A DNA stretch of 64,000 nt from Hymenobacter aerophilus DSM 13606 (GCF_000382225.1 NZ_KB907801.1:124001-188000), one strand, 5' to 3'; positions 26,218 through 34,829 are shown, counted from the stretch's first letter. Program-made: numbers and translations. The notes: generated by a model from the letters alone, not told the origin.

Positions 26218-27678
26218 ATGCTTGAAATTGCCCTTGAAGTTCTGGTGGTGGTGGTCGTGGTGGGCCTGCAGATTCGCACGTTCCTGCAAACCCGCGCCAA
26301 AACCCGCCAGCTTGGCCAGCTATATCCGCCCCGCGAAACGTTGCGGGTGGAGCAGCGCCTCGTACTGCCCGACGGCCGCGACCTGCCTGAATACGCCGCC
26401 GACGCCCCCGCCGACGCCTACCCGGCCACCATCCTCAAGGCCGACAACCCCTCGGCCGAGTTTCAGGAAATCCTGCTCGACACCAACGACTACCTGCGCC
26501 ACAACAAGGGCGCGGCGGCCGATTTTGGGATTCTGAAAGATATTTCGGAGCGCCGCAGCCAGGTGCTCGACAACGAGGTGCAGGCCAACGTTTCGACGCC
26601 TTTGTATTTGGGTCTGCTGGGCACGTTTCTGGGCGTGATTCTGGGCCTCGTGGGCATTGCCCGCAACGGCGTGTCGGACGACAACGCACTGACGCCCTTC
26701 CTGACCGGGGTGCTGATTGCCATGACCGGCTCGTTTGTGGGGCTGCTGCTCACGCTGCTCGGCAACGGGCTGCTGCGGGAGGCCCGCCGCCAGCTCGACG
26801 GCCGCCAGAACCAATACTACACCGTGCTGCAGGTGCGGCTGCTGCCCATTCTGCACTCCGATATGGCCGGCAGCTTGAGCAACCTCAAATCGGTGCTCGA
26901 TGCCTTCAACCAGCAGTTCGTGGGCCAGGTCGAGCTGTTCAATCCGCTCATGGACAAGGTGACGGCCAACATCAAGGTGCAGAGCGACTTCCTGCAGCGC
27001 CTCGACACGATTGGCTACGACAAGATGGCCGCCGCCAATATTGCCGTCTTCGAGAAGGTGCGCGAATCGGCCGAGCTATTCGCAGCCTTTACCGGCTACC
27101 AGCAGCAGCTCAACCAGATGCTCGAAAACGGCTATCAGTCGGCCCAGAGCGTGAACGGGATTCTGGACCGGCTGCGGGGCTTCGAGAAAGGCATCAACGA
27201 CCTGGGCCACTACGTGGGCAGCAACAACAACTCGGTGCAGCTCATGCTCGACTTCTTCCAGAAGCACCAGGTGGAGCTGCGCAACCTGCGCGACCGGGCC
27301 GAGCAGCACATCGACCAGGCGGGCATCAGCCTGGCCGACATCCTCACCCAGCGCCAGAACCAGAACGAGCGGCAGGCCCAGCTGGCCTACGAAAAGTGGC
27401 AGCAGTACTACGAGCAGCTCAACGCCGACAACATCTTCGAAAAGCTCCTAAAGCAGTTGGAGCCCCTGCAAAACCTCAACGCTCAGCAAACCGACCTCAG
27501 CCGCGACGTAACCGCTACCCAGCGCGAGCTGCTGCGCAAAGTGGAGCTGGACTCCCAGATTCAGGCCAAGCTGCTCAGTGAGCTTTCAAACCTGAACACG
27601 GTGTTGGTGAAAGCTACCTCCAAGAACCGTTTCCAGCGGTTCATGGACAAACTATTTGGGGGCGTGAAGCCGGTGTAA
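26218..27678 (+). CDS. MotA/TolQ/ExbB-like proton channel subunit (ZorA-like)
   Basis: Inner-membrane protein of 486 residues. Hydrophobic spans: about 3-20 (a Val-rich N-terminal helix), 128-148 (PLYLGLLGTFLGVILGLVGIA) and 160-183 (PFLTGVLIAMTGSFVGLLLTLLGN). The last two match the two conserved channel helices of MotA/TolQ/ExbB (GLLGTxxG and the GLLLT helix). A cytosolic domain of about 70 residues lies between the first and second spans, and residues about 190-486 are almost entirely helical, like the long intracellular tail of ZorA in the Zorya defence system. Together with the MotB-like product downstream it probably forms a 5:2 proton-driven rotary motor. ZorA identity is by architecture only. 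Confidence 0.82.
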   Translation: MLEIALEVLVVVVVVGLQIRTFLQTRAKTRQLGQLYPPRETLRVEQRLVLPDGRDLPEYAADAPADAYPATILKADNPSAEFQEILLDTNDYLRHNKGAAADFGILKDISERRSQVLDNEVQANVSTPLYLGLLGTFLGVILGLVGIARNGVSDDNALTPFLTGVLIAMTGSFVGLLLTLLGNGLLREARRQLDGRQNQYYTVLQVRLLPILHSDMAGSLSNLKSVLDAFNQQFVGQVELFNPLMDKVTANIKVQSDFLQRLDTIGYDKMAAANIAVFEKVRESAELFAAFTGYQQQLNQMLENGYQSAQSVNGILDRLRGFEKGINDLGHYVGSNNNSVQLMLDFFQKHQVELRNLRDRAEQHIDQAGISLADILTQRQNQNERQAQLAYEKWQQYYEQLNADNIFEKLLKQLEPLQNLNAQQTDLSRDVTATQRELLRKVELDSQIQAKLLSELSNLNTVLVKATSKNRFQRFMDKLFGGVKPV

Positions 27679-27814
27679 CCTCACCCCCGACCCCTCTCCT
27701 CAAGAGAGGGGTGCGTTCTGGTGTTACCCAGTGAAAATGTATTTCGATTATCAATCAACCCCAAAAACCGTCAGGCTCCCCCTCTCCCGGAGGGGAGGGG
27801 GCCGGGGGGTGGGG
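27679..27814. repeat. Type A element 6, split outward-facing halves
   Basis: The left half 27679-27713 has CCTCACCCCCGACCCCTCTC with a hairpin around CTCAAGAG; the right half about 27775-27814 has GCTCCCCCTCTCCCGGAGGG followed by GGCCGGGGGGTGGGG. The halves face the opposite way from palindromes 1-5 (C-rich sequence outermost on the left, G-rich outermost on the right). It ends 8 bases before the MotB-like ATG. Confidence 0.75.
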
Positions 27815-27822
27815 TGCTCCGT

Positions 27823-28500
27823 ATGAACAACCCTACTTCCAACAACCGCCAAAACAACGACTTCTTCTGGCCCAGCTACGTGGACCTGATGACGTCGCTG
27901 TTCGTGGTGATGCTGGTGCTGTTCGTGTACAGCTTCAAGCTGTTCAAGGACCGGGAGGGGGAGCTGAAGCAGGCCAACGGCGAACTGAAAGCCAAGGCTG
28001 AGGAGCTGGAGCAGATAACCAAAATCCGCCGTTCATTGGAGCGGCTGGAGGGCAAGTACTTCAAGTACGACCCCGCCAACGAGCGGCACGAGCTGCTGGT
28101 GCCGGTGCAGTTCAAAGCCGGCCGCGACGAAATCCAGGACGCTTACAAGCCCGCCCTGTTGCAGGCCGGTCGCACCTTGCGCACGGTGCTCAAAAGCATC
28201 AAAACCGACCAGCCCGTGCGCTACCTCGTGATTGTGGAGGGCATGGCCGCCCGCTACCCGGCCGGCGACCCGCGCAACGCCCGCGAGGAGCAAACCACCT
28301 ACCAGCTCAGCTACCGCCGGGCCCTCAACCTGCTCAACTTCTGGAAGCAAAACGGCCTCGATTTCGGCCAGGACCGCAACATCGAGCTCATCATCGGGGG
28401 CAGCGGCTTCTTCGGTACCGGCCGCTACCAGGGCCGCCGCGAAGGCGACAACAAGCGCTTTCTGATTCAGGTGATTCCGAAGGTGGGCCGGATGCAGTAG
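27823..28500 (+). CDS. MotB/OmpA-like stator partner (ZorB-like)
   Basis: Protein of 225 residues with MotB/ZorB architecture: a short cytosolic N-terminus rich in Asn, one transmembrane helix with FFWPSYVDLMTSLFVVMLVL (about 14-33) containing the conserved proton-carrying Asp (Asp21), a linker coiled coil (about 45-75, GELKQANGELKAKAEELEQI), and an OmpA-like peptidoglycan-binding domain (about 100-220) with YLVIVEGMA, YQLSYRRALNLLNFW and a late Gly-rich loop IGGSGFF. In flagellar MotB the OmpA domain anchors the stator to the cell wall. ATG 27823 is used because the longer frame begins inside the repeat. Last gene of the cluster; a fragment with GCTAG motifs follows. Confidence 0.85.
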   Translation: MNNPTSNNRQNNDFFWPSYVDLMTSLFVVMLVLFVYSFKLFKDREGELKQANGELKAKAEELEQITKIRRSLERLEGKYFKYDPANERHELLVPVQFKAGRDEIQDAYKPALLQAGRTLRTVLKSIKTDQPVRYLVIVEGMAARYPAGDPRNAREEQTTYQLSYRRALNLLNFWKQNGLDFGQDRNIELIIGGSGFFGTGRYQGRREGDNKRFLIQVIPKVGRMQ

Positions 28501-28518
28501 GGGGTAGGCGGCTACAGA

Positions 28519-28556
28519 CAAGCTAGAATTAAAAGCTAGCAAACTAGCTCTAATCC
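28519..28556. repeat. Remnant with GCTAG motifs after the cluster
   Basis: AAGCTAGAATTAAAAGCTAG and then CAAACTAGCTC resemble the outer tails of the type A palindromes, without the CCCCTCC hairpin. It sits between the convergent MotB-like and PepSY genes and may be a decayed element. The rest of this 92-base gap shows nothing I can name. Confidence 0.45.
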
Positions 28557-28592
28557 GCAACCTAAGTTTTTCCTGCTGACTAGCCCAGGGTT

Positions 28593-29738
28593 TCAGCTCT
28601 GGGAGACGAGAGTTGGCGGCAACTGCTTCTTTTTCTTCTTATTGCGGCGACCCCACCACACGAGGGTGCCCGTAATGGGCAGGCTGGTGGATAGCAGGCT
28701 GGCCAAAAAGGCTACGATTTTACCGCCCAGGCCCAGCAGTTGGCCCGTGTGCAGGTCGTAGTTCATGTCGGAAAACCGGGTGCCGTTGCTTTTGCCGCTG
28801 TGCGGCGTGGTGTGCAGCAGCTGGCCCGAGGCGGGGTGGAAAAAGTATTCGTCGCGCTCGTAGTAGTGCAGGGCCCGTTGGTAGGCCCAGCACTGCAGGG
28901 GCGCTTTGCCGGTCCCGACCGGGGCAATAATCATCATGTTGGCGCCGGGCGTGCGGCGGCGGATGGTGCGGTAGGCAACGTCGGCCAGGGGCTGCGCGGC
29001 GGTGGGCACAGCCCGCAGCGTGTCGATTTTGGGCGTGAGCTGCTCGGGAGAAGGCGGCCACTTGCCGTCGATGGCAAACACCGTGACGTTGAGCATCCAG
29101 GGGTACATCATGAACAGGCCCGACAGCGCCAGCACCAGTGCAATACCGGCCACGTAGAAGCCCAGCACGTTGTGCAAATCATAGTTGATGCGCCGCCAGC
29201 GCGCGCCCCATTTGATGGTGAAGCGCTGCTTGCGCTCCTGCCGGCGCTTGGGCCACCACAGCACAATGCCGGTGCCCAGCATCACCACAAAAATGCTGAT
29301 AGAAACGCCCACCACCCATTTGGCCACCGCCTCGGGCAGCAGCAGGTGCATGTGGATTTCCTGGACGATGGTGAAGAAATGGGTGCGCAAATCCTGCTCG
29401 TGCAGTACCTGGCCGGTGTAGGGGTTCAGGTACACCTGAATAGGCGCGCCGGCCTTGTCGGTGAAGAATACGGTGGCCGAGCGCTCGGGTCCGAAGGAAG
29501 TAAACCAGGTATCCTGGGCGGCAATGCCGGGGTGCGTGGCCAGGGCGGCGGCCTGCAGGCGCGAGGGCAGCAGGGGCGCCGTGGCCTGCACCTCCACCTT
29601 TCGCCAGGGCTCCGTCAGGTCCCGGATTTCATCCTGAAACACGAAAATGGCCCCCGTCAGGCTCACCACGAATACCACCAGCCCCGAGGCCAGCCCCAGC
29701 CACAGATGCAGCTTGCCAACGGCTTTCTTGAACGTCAT
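28593..29738 (-). CDS. PepSY-associated membrane protein
   Basis: Inner-membrane protein of 381 residues of the PepSY-TM family, common beside siderophore receptors and thought to help in iron release or reduction. Spans: about 14-34 (LASGLVVFVVSLTGAIFVF), 142-161 (VGVSISIFVVMLGTGIVLWW), 196-215 (VAGIALVLALSGLFMMY) and 340-362 (VAFLASLLSTSLPITGTLVWW). Conserved His residues in the loops and helices (KLHLWLG, QEIHMHLL, YDLHNVLG, YDLHTGQ) fit metal or heme handling. The start overlaps the stop of the small Cys protein upstream by 4 bases (ATGA), so it is in an operon with the TonB receptor. Confidence 0.9.
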   Translation of the reverse strand: MTFKKAVGKLHLWLGLASGLVVFVVSLTGAIFVFQDEIRDLTEPWRKVEVQATAPLLPSRLQAAALATHPGIAAQDTWFTSFGPERSATVFFTDKAGAPIQVYLNPYTGQVLHEQDLRTHFFTIVQEIHMHLLLPEAVAKWVVGVSISIFVVMLGTGIVLWWPKRRQERKQRFTIKWGARWRRINYDLHNVLGFYVAGIALVLALSGLFMMYPWMLNVTVFAIDGKWPPSPEQLTPKIDTLRAVPTAAQPLADVAYRTIRRRTPGANMMIIAPVGTGKAPLQCWAYQRALHYYERDEYFFHPASGQLLHTTPHSGKSNGTRFSDMNYDLHTGQLLGLGGKIVAFLASLLSTSLPITGTLVWWGRRNKKKKKQLPPTLVSQS

Positions 29739-29941
29739 ACTTCGGGCGGTTTAGGGGCCTCCGCCGGGTCGGGCGGCGGCGGCGGTAGGGCAGCGGTAGG
29801 ATGGGTTTCGAGCCAGCACAGCAGGTGGCGCAGCCGGCACAGCTCGTGTCCCGGCGTTAGTTTACACAGTTGGCAGCCGGCACAGTTCCAAACCGGGCCG
29901 TCGGCGGCAGTGGGTTCAGCAGGTTTGCGCGGGGCCGGCAT
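29735..29941 (-). CDS. Small cysteine-rich protein in the siderophore operon
   Basis: Predicted 68-residue protein with six Cys residues. NCAGCQLCKLTPGHELCRLRH gives Cys at about 20, 23, 26 and 35, with another at 41 in HLLCWLETH, and it ends in a Pro-rich tail (PPPPPDPAEAPKPPEV). No signal peptide is seen. It starts 6 bases after the TonB receptor stop and overlaps the PepSY gene by 4 bases, which argues for real translation. The Cys spacing could bind a metal or iron-sulfur cluster. I recognise no family. Confidence 0.65.
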   Translation of the reverse strand: MPAPRKPAEPTAADGPVWNCAGCQLCKLTPGHELCRLRHLLCWLETHPTAALPPPPPDPAEAPKPPEV

Positions 29942-29947
29942 AGCGGG

Positions 29948-32410
29948 TTAAAATTTATAGGCGATGCTGCCCACAATGCTGCGCAGCTTCTGCGGGTTCA
30001 TGGTGGTGTAGCCCACCCAGTAGTGCTTATCGGTCAGGTTATCCACCTTGGCCGAGAGGCGGTACTTGGGCTGGTCGTAGAACAGGCTGGCGTTGAGCAC
30101 GGTGTAGCTGGGCAGCGTAAACACGTTGAGGCTGGTGTTCTGGATGCGGTTGTCGCTGGCATAGTTGCCGCCGAAGCCCGCGCCCAGGCCCTGCAGCGGG
30201 CCCGCGGGCTGGCGGTAGCTCACCCAGGCGTTGGCCAGGTAGGGCGAGGAAGCGGTGTTGGGCCGGCGACCGTTTTCAATTTCGCTGGCATTTTTCCACT
30301 CTGAGAAGTTGTACGCAAAGCCGGCCACCACATTCAGGCCCGCCACCGGGTTGGCCGTCAGGTTCAGCTCGGCGCCCCGGCTGAGCTGCGTACCGTTCTG
30401 GGTTTGGGCGTTCGGAATCCCGTCGTTGGCGCCCGGCGCGCTGGCGGCCACGGGCGTGGCGCGCAGCAGGTCCTGCACCTGAATATCGTAGTAGCTCACC
30501 GTGGCGCTTACCCGGCCGTCGGCCGCATCCAGCTTCACGCCGCCTTCCCACTGGTTGGCTCGCTCAACTTTGGCGGTCTGGAGCTGGCCGCTGGTGTTGA
30601 GGTAGCTGCCATCGGTGGGGTTGCGGAAGCTGTTCTGGTAGTTGGCAAACAGCGCCACCCGGTCCTTCACCGGCTGATACACCAAACCGAACTTGGGCGA
30701 CAACGAAGTCTGCGAGTACGCCGCGTTGGGCCCGTACGAAATGCCGCCTTTGTTGTCGAAGTGGTCGAGGCGCAGGGCGGCCAGCACACTCAGCTTATCG
30801 GTCAGGTTCAGCACATCCGACACGAAGGCGCTGTAGGTGTTCGACTTGGTGGTGACCAGGTAGTGCGGCGGCGGGGTGGCGGTATAGAGCGCCGCGAGGC
30901 TGGTGCCGTTGAAGGTGCGGTAGTCGTAGCCCGGCACGCCCACGACGGGCACCACATCGAAGCCGCCGCCCAGGTAGTTCACGTCCGCATCCACGCGCAG
31001 GAAATCCAGGCCCAGCACCACGCGGTTGCGCAGGTTGCCCAGGTTGAAGTCGCCGTTGAACAGCTGCTGCACCTCCCAAATCTGCCGCTGGCTGTTCTGG
31101 GTCGATTGGTCGGCGCGCGCCAGCGTTACCGCGTTGGTAAGCGTATCGGCCGGGTTGAGGTAGAAGTAGGGGCCCGCGCCGTTGGAGAAGCTGTGGCTGC
31201 TCGTCAGGAAGGTGGTGGCGGTGAAGTTGGGCGAAATCCGGTACTGCACCTGCCCGAACAGGTTGGTGCTGCGCGAATCCTGCACCAGGCCCGGCCCCAG
31301 GTACGACTGCCGGTAATCCAGCGGCGACTCATCGGCCCGGTCGAAGCCCAGCGCCGACGAAGGGAAGTAGAAGAAAATGAGCTGCTTGCCCACACCCGAG
31401 CTCTTGTAGATTTCGGCGTCCACGTTCACCGTCAGCCGCTCGTTGGGCCGGAACTGCAGGCTCGGCGCCACGGCCAGGCTCTTGTTGAAACCCGTGTAGC
31501 CGACGTTCTGGAAGTTGTCTTCGTAGGTGTAGGCTGTGTTCAGGCGGAAGGCCAGCGTGTTGGGCTGGCCGGCGGGCGTGTTGGCGTCCACCAGGTTCAC
31601 ATCGGCACTCACGCGGTGGAAGCCGTAGGAGCCAGCCGCCACGTTCAGTTCGCCCCCGAAGGCATCCGTCGGCTTTTTGGTGATGCGGTTCAGCAGCCCG
31701 CCATAGGAAGTCAGCGACGAGCCGAACAGCGTGGCCGAGGGGCCCTTAATGACTTCGAGCTTCTCCAGATTTACCGCATCAATGTCGCTGGTGACGTTGC
31801 CGGCCACGCCGTTGCGCAGCTGGCTCGACACCACAAAGCCCCGCGAGGCATAGAACGCGCCGCCGTCGCCGCCGCGGCCGGTGGCGTCCCACATTTTCTG
31901 CAGGCCCGGCACGTTGCGCGTGGCATCATCGACCGTGAATACCAACTGCTCAGTCAGCAGCTCCTTGCCCACGGTGGCGTACACCTGCGGATTTTCCAGG
32001 TTGCTCAGCGGCATCTTGCCCACGTACTCCGACGTTTTGCGGGCGAACTTGTTGGTGCGGTTGCCGCTGATAACGACCTCCCGCAGCTGCTCGGCGTTTT
32101 CGGCCAGCGAAAAATCTACTGTAATCGTCTGGCCGCCGCTTACTGCCACCAGCCGCTCGGTGGTTTTCAGCCCCACGGCCGACACCACCACCGTGTACTG
32201 CCCATCGGCCACGCGCTCAATGGCGTACTCGCCCCGGCCGTTGGTAATGGCCCCCTGGTTGCGGCCTTTCAGCCCCACCGTTACCGACTCGGCCGGCCGG
32301 CCATCGGACGTAGTAACGCGGCCCCGGATAGTGGCCGTTTGCTGGGCCTGCACCGCCAGAGCGCTAGCCAAAAGCGTGGAAGTCAGGCCCAGAGAGCGAA
32401 GCATCGACAT
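29948..32410 (-). CDS. TonB-dependent siderophore receptor
   Basis: Outer-membrane receptor of 820 residues, likely for an Fe3+-siderophore. Signal peptide to QAQQ; a carboxypeptidase-like beta-sandwich at about 25-105 (TIRGRVTTSDGRPAESVTV); plug domain at about 135-245, with GGAFYASRGFVVSS and LEKLEVIKGPSATLFGSS; then a barrel ending SIVGSIAYKF. It resembles FhuA-type receptors (VNLEKLEVIKGPSA, GGLLNRITKKP). Two in-frame ATGs (32410, 32404) are equally good starts. No Fur box was located with confidence in the AT-rich upstream region. First gene of the receptor-Cys protein-PepSY operon. Confidence 0.93.
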   Translation of the reverse strand: MSMLRSLGLTSTLLASALAVQAQQTATIRGRVTTSDGRPAESVTVGLKGRNQGAITNGRGEYAIERVADGQYTVVVSAVGLKTTERLVAVSGGQTITVDFSLAENAEQLREVVISGNRTNKFARKTSEYVGKMPLSNLENPQVYATVGKELLTEQLVFTVDDATRNVPGLQKMWDATGRGGDGGAFYASRGFVVSSQLRNGVAGNVTSDIDAVNLEKLEVIKGPSATLFGSSLTSYGGLLNRITKKPTDAFGGELNVAAGSYGFHRVSADVNLVDANTPAGQPNTLAFRLNTAYTYEDNFQNVGYTGFNKSLAVAPSLQFRPNERLTVNVDAEIYKSSGVGKQLIFFYFPSSALGFDRADESPLDYRQSYLGPGLVQDSRSTNLFGQVQYRISPNFTATTFLTSSHSFSNGAGPYFYLNPADTLTNAVTLARADQSTQNSQRQIWEVQQLFNGDFNLGNLRNRVVLGLDFLRVDADVNYLGGGFDVVPVVGVPGYDYRTFNGTSLAALYTATPPPHYLVTTKSNTYSAFVSDVLNLTDKLSVLAALRLDHFDNKGGISYGPNAAYSQTSLSPKFGLVYQPVKDRVALFANYQNSFRNPTDGSYLNTSGQLQTAKVERANQWEGGVKLDAADGRVSATVSYYDIQVQDLLRATPVAASAPGANDGIPNAQTQNGTQLSRGAELNLTANPVAGLNVVAGFAYNFSEWKNASEIENGRRPNTASSPYLANAWVSYRQPAGPLQGLGAGFGGNYASDNRIQNTSLNVFTLPSYTVLNASLFYDQPKYRLSAKVDNLTDKHYWVGYTTMNPQKLRSIVGSIAYKF

Positions 32411-32626
32411 GTAGAAACGTAGTGGAGAATATTTAGACTTATTCCGAAGAGGGGCAAAGGAACAACCGAAAATCTATTTAGAAAAGTTCTTGATAAAAAT
32501 AACGACTCTATACTACCCTGCTTTGGCGCCACCGTGCGGGTGGCAGACCGGGTAAATAATTGGGGCCGAAAGGGCATCTGCCGAACTTGTGGGTTATCTT
32601 CGGCCACTCACCCATCCTGCTTTTCT

Positions 32627-34819
32627 ATGCGCAACCTTACTGTTCCGCTGCTGGCGCTGGCGGGGCTGGCCGCCTGCCGGTCGTCACAGCCCACCATGCC
32701 CACGGCCACTACGCCCGCCGCTAAAACTGCCGCCTCTTCCGCCACTAAATTCGTGCTTACCTACCCCGAAACCCGCAAATCCGACCAGAAGGACGATTAC
32801 TTCGGTACCCCGGTAGCCGACCCCTACCGCTGGCTGGAAGACCCCGATGCGCCCGAAACCAAAAGCTGGGTAACGGCCGAAAACAAGGTGACCTTTGGCT
32901 ACCTGGAGCAGATTCCGTTCCGCGACAAAATCCGCGAGCGACTGACGACTCTTTGGAACTACGAGAAGTTCGGTATTCCGCACCAGGAAGGCAACCAGCT
33001 GTATTTCAGCAAGAACGATGGCCTGCAGAACCAGGCCGTGCTGTACGTGCAGCAGGGCGACGGTGCCGAGGGCCAGCCCGACGTGCTGCTCGACCCCAAC
33101 AAGTTCTCGGCCGACGGCACCACGGCCCTGGCCGGCACCTACTACTCCAACGACCAGCGCTATATGGCCTACGCCACCAGCGGCGGCGGCTCCGACTGGC
33201 AGACGATGAAGGTGCTCGACCTGAAAACCCGCCAGCCCACCACCGACCAGCTCGACTGGGTGAAGGTGTCGGGCGCGGCCTGGTACAAGAACGGTTTCTT
33301 TTATAGCCGCTACGATGCGCCCAAGGCCGGCGAAAACAAGCTGGCCGGCAAAAACGAGTACCACAAGGTGTACTACCATCAGCTGGGCAAGCCCCAGAGC
33401 ACCGACCGGCTGGTGTACGAGGACCCCAAAAGCCCGCTGGGCTTCCGCACCGTGGGCACCACCGACGACGAGCGGTTCCTGGTGCTTTACCTCACCGATG
33501 GCAAAGCCGACGGCAACCGCCTCTCGGTGCGCGACCTGACCGACCGGCGCCAGGAGGGCACTTTCACGTCGCTCATCACCAGCTACGAGCACAACAACTC
33601 GGTGGTCGGCAACGTGGGCGATAAGCTGCTGGTGCTCACCAACAACGGCGCGCCCAACTACCGCGTCGTGCTCATCGACCCCAAAAAGCCCCAGGAGAAA
33701 AACTGGAAAACCGTGCTGCCCGAAACCCAGCAGAAGCTGGAGGGTGTCGACCATGTGGGCGGTTACCTGGTGGCCTCGTACCTGAAGGACGCCAGCAGCC
33801 TGATTAAGGTGTACACCGAAAAAGGCGAGTTCAAGCACGATGTGGCGTTGCCGGCCATTGGCACGGCCAGCGGCTTCGGCGGCAAGCGCGACGCCAAGCA
33901 GGTGTACTACGCTTTCACCTCGTTCACCTACCCGACCACCATCTATAAGTACGACCTAGCTTCCAACACCAGCACCGTATTCCGGGCCCCGAAGGTGGAT
34001 GTGAACCCCCAGGATTACGTGACGACCCAGGTGTTCTACGCCAGCAAAGACGGCACCAAGGTGCCCATGTTCATCACCCACAAGAAAGGCGTGAAGCTCG
34101 ACGGTAAGAACCCGACTTACCTGTACGCCTACGGCGGCTTCAACATTTCGCTTACGCCGAGCTTCTCGGTGGCCCGCATGCTGTGGCTGGAAAACGGCGG
34201 CGTGCTGGCCATCCCCAACCTGCGGGGCGGCGGCGAATACGGCGAGGCCTGGCACCAGGCCGGCATGACGCCCCGAAAGCAAAACGTGTTCGACGACTTC
34301 ATTGCCGCCGCCGAGTACCTGAAGGTGCAGGGCTACACCAGCGCCGACCGCCTCGCCATTGCCGGCGGCTCGAACGGCGGCCTGCTGGTGGGCGCCACCA
34401 TGACCCAGCGCCCGGATTTGTGCAAAGTGGCCTTTCCGGCCGTGGGCGTGATGGATATGCTGCGCTACCAGAAGTTCACCATCGGCTGGAACTGGGCCCC
34501 CGAGTACGGCACCTCCGACAACTACGAGCAGTTCCAGAACCTTTACAAGTTCTCGCCGCTGCACAACCTGAAGCCGGCCGCCTACCCCGCCACCATGATT
34601 ACCACCGCCGACCACGACGACCGCGTGGTGCCGGCCCACTCGTTTAAATACGCCGCCGCCCTGCAGGCCGCCAACACCGGCCCCAACCCCCAGCTCATCC
34701 GCGTAGATGTAAATGCGGGCCACGGCGCCGGCAAAAGCACCAAGCTCCAGATTCAGGAGTGGGCCGACGTCTGGTCGTTCGCCTTCTACAACATGGGCGT
34801 TCAGCCGTTTGGTAAATAA
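32627..34819 (+). CDS. Prolyl oligopeptidase (S9A family), lipoprotein form
   Basis: Serine peptidase of 730 residues that cleaves small peptides after Pro. The N-terminus MRNLTVPLLALAGLAACRSS is a lipoprotein signal (Cys17). A linker follows, then the S9A beta-propeller region, with YPETRKSDQKDDYFGTPV and DPYRWLED marking its start. The alpha/beta-hydrolase domain holds the triad: Ser582 in GGSNGG, Asp664 or 665 in DHDDRVVP, and His699 in NAGHGAG. Family length (about 700) fits. It would act in the periplasm. The start is followed at once by the signal peptide; longer frames have no such feature. A TATCTTCG box lies at 32595-32602. Confidence 0.94.
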   Translation: MRNLTVPLLALAGLAACRSSQPTMPTATTPAAKTAASSATKFVLTYPETRKSDQKDDYFGTPVADPYRWLEDPDAPETKSWVTAENKVTFGYLEQIPFRDKIRERLTTLWNYEKFGIPHQEGNQLYFSKNDGLQNQAVLYVQQGDGAEGQPDVLLDPNKFSADGTTALAGTYYSNDQRYMAYATSGGGSDWQTMKVLDLKTRQPTTDQLDWVKVSGAAWYKNGFFYSRYDAPKAGENKLAGKNEYHKVYYHQLGKPQSTDRLVYEDPKSPLGFRTVGTTDDERFLVLYLTDGKADGNRLSVRDLTDRRQEGTFTSLITSYEHNNSVVGNVGDKLLVLTNNGAPNYRVVLIDPKKPQEKNWKTVLPETQQKLEGVDHVGGYLVASYLKDASSLIKVYTEKGEFKHDVALPAIGTASGFGGKRDAKQVYYAFTSFTYPTTIYKYDLASNTSTVFRAPKVDVNPQDYVTTQVFYASKDGTKVPMFITHKKGVKLDGKNPTYLYAYGGFNISLTPSFSVARMLWLENGGVLAIPNLRGGGEYGEAWHQAGMTPRKQNVFDDFIAAAEYLKVQGYTSADRLAIAGGSNGGLLVGATMTQRPDLCKVAFPAVGVMDMLRYQKFTIGWNWAPEYGTSDNYEQFQNLYKFSPLHNLKPAAYPATMITTADHDDRVVPAHSFKYAAALQAANTGPNPQLIRVDVNAGHGAGKSTKLQIQEWADVWSFAFYNMGVQPFGK

Positions 34820-34829
34820 GGAGTGTATT

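Noticed and set aside
26218..28500. Calling the MotAB-like pair a flagellar stator or TolQR/ExbBD
   Set aside because: No flagellar genes in the window; the partner has an OmpA domain (not TolR/ExbD) and the MotA-like tail is too long for TolQ/ExbB.
16503..28500. Calling the cluster a Zorya defence system
   Set aside because: Only the AB-type subunits match; ZorC, ZorD, ZorE, ZorF and ZorG-like genes were not recognised, and tubulin-like and SrfB-like proteins are not known Zorya parts.
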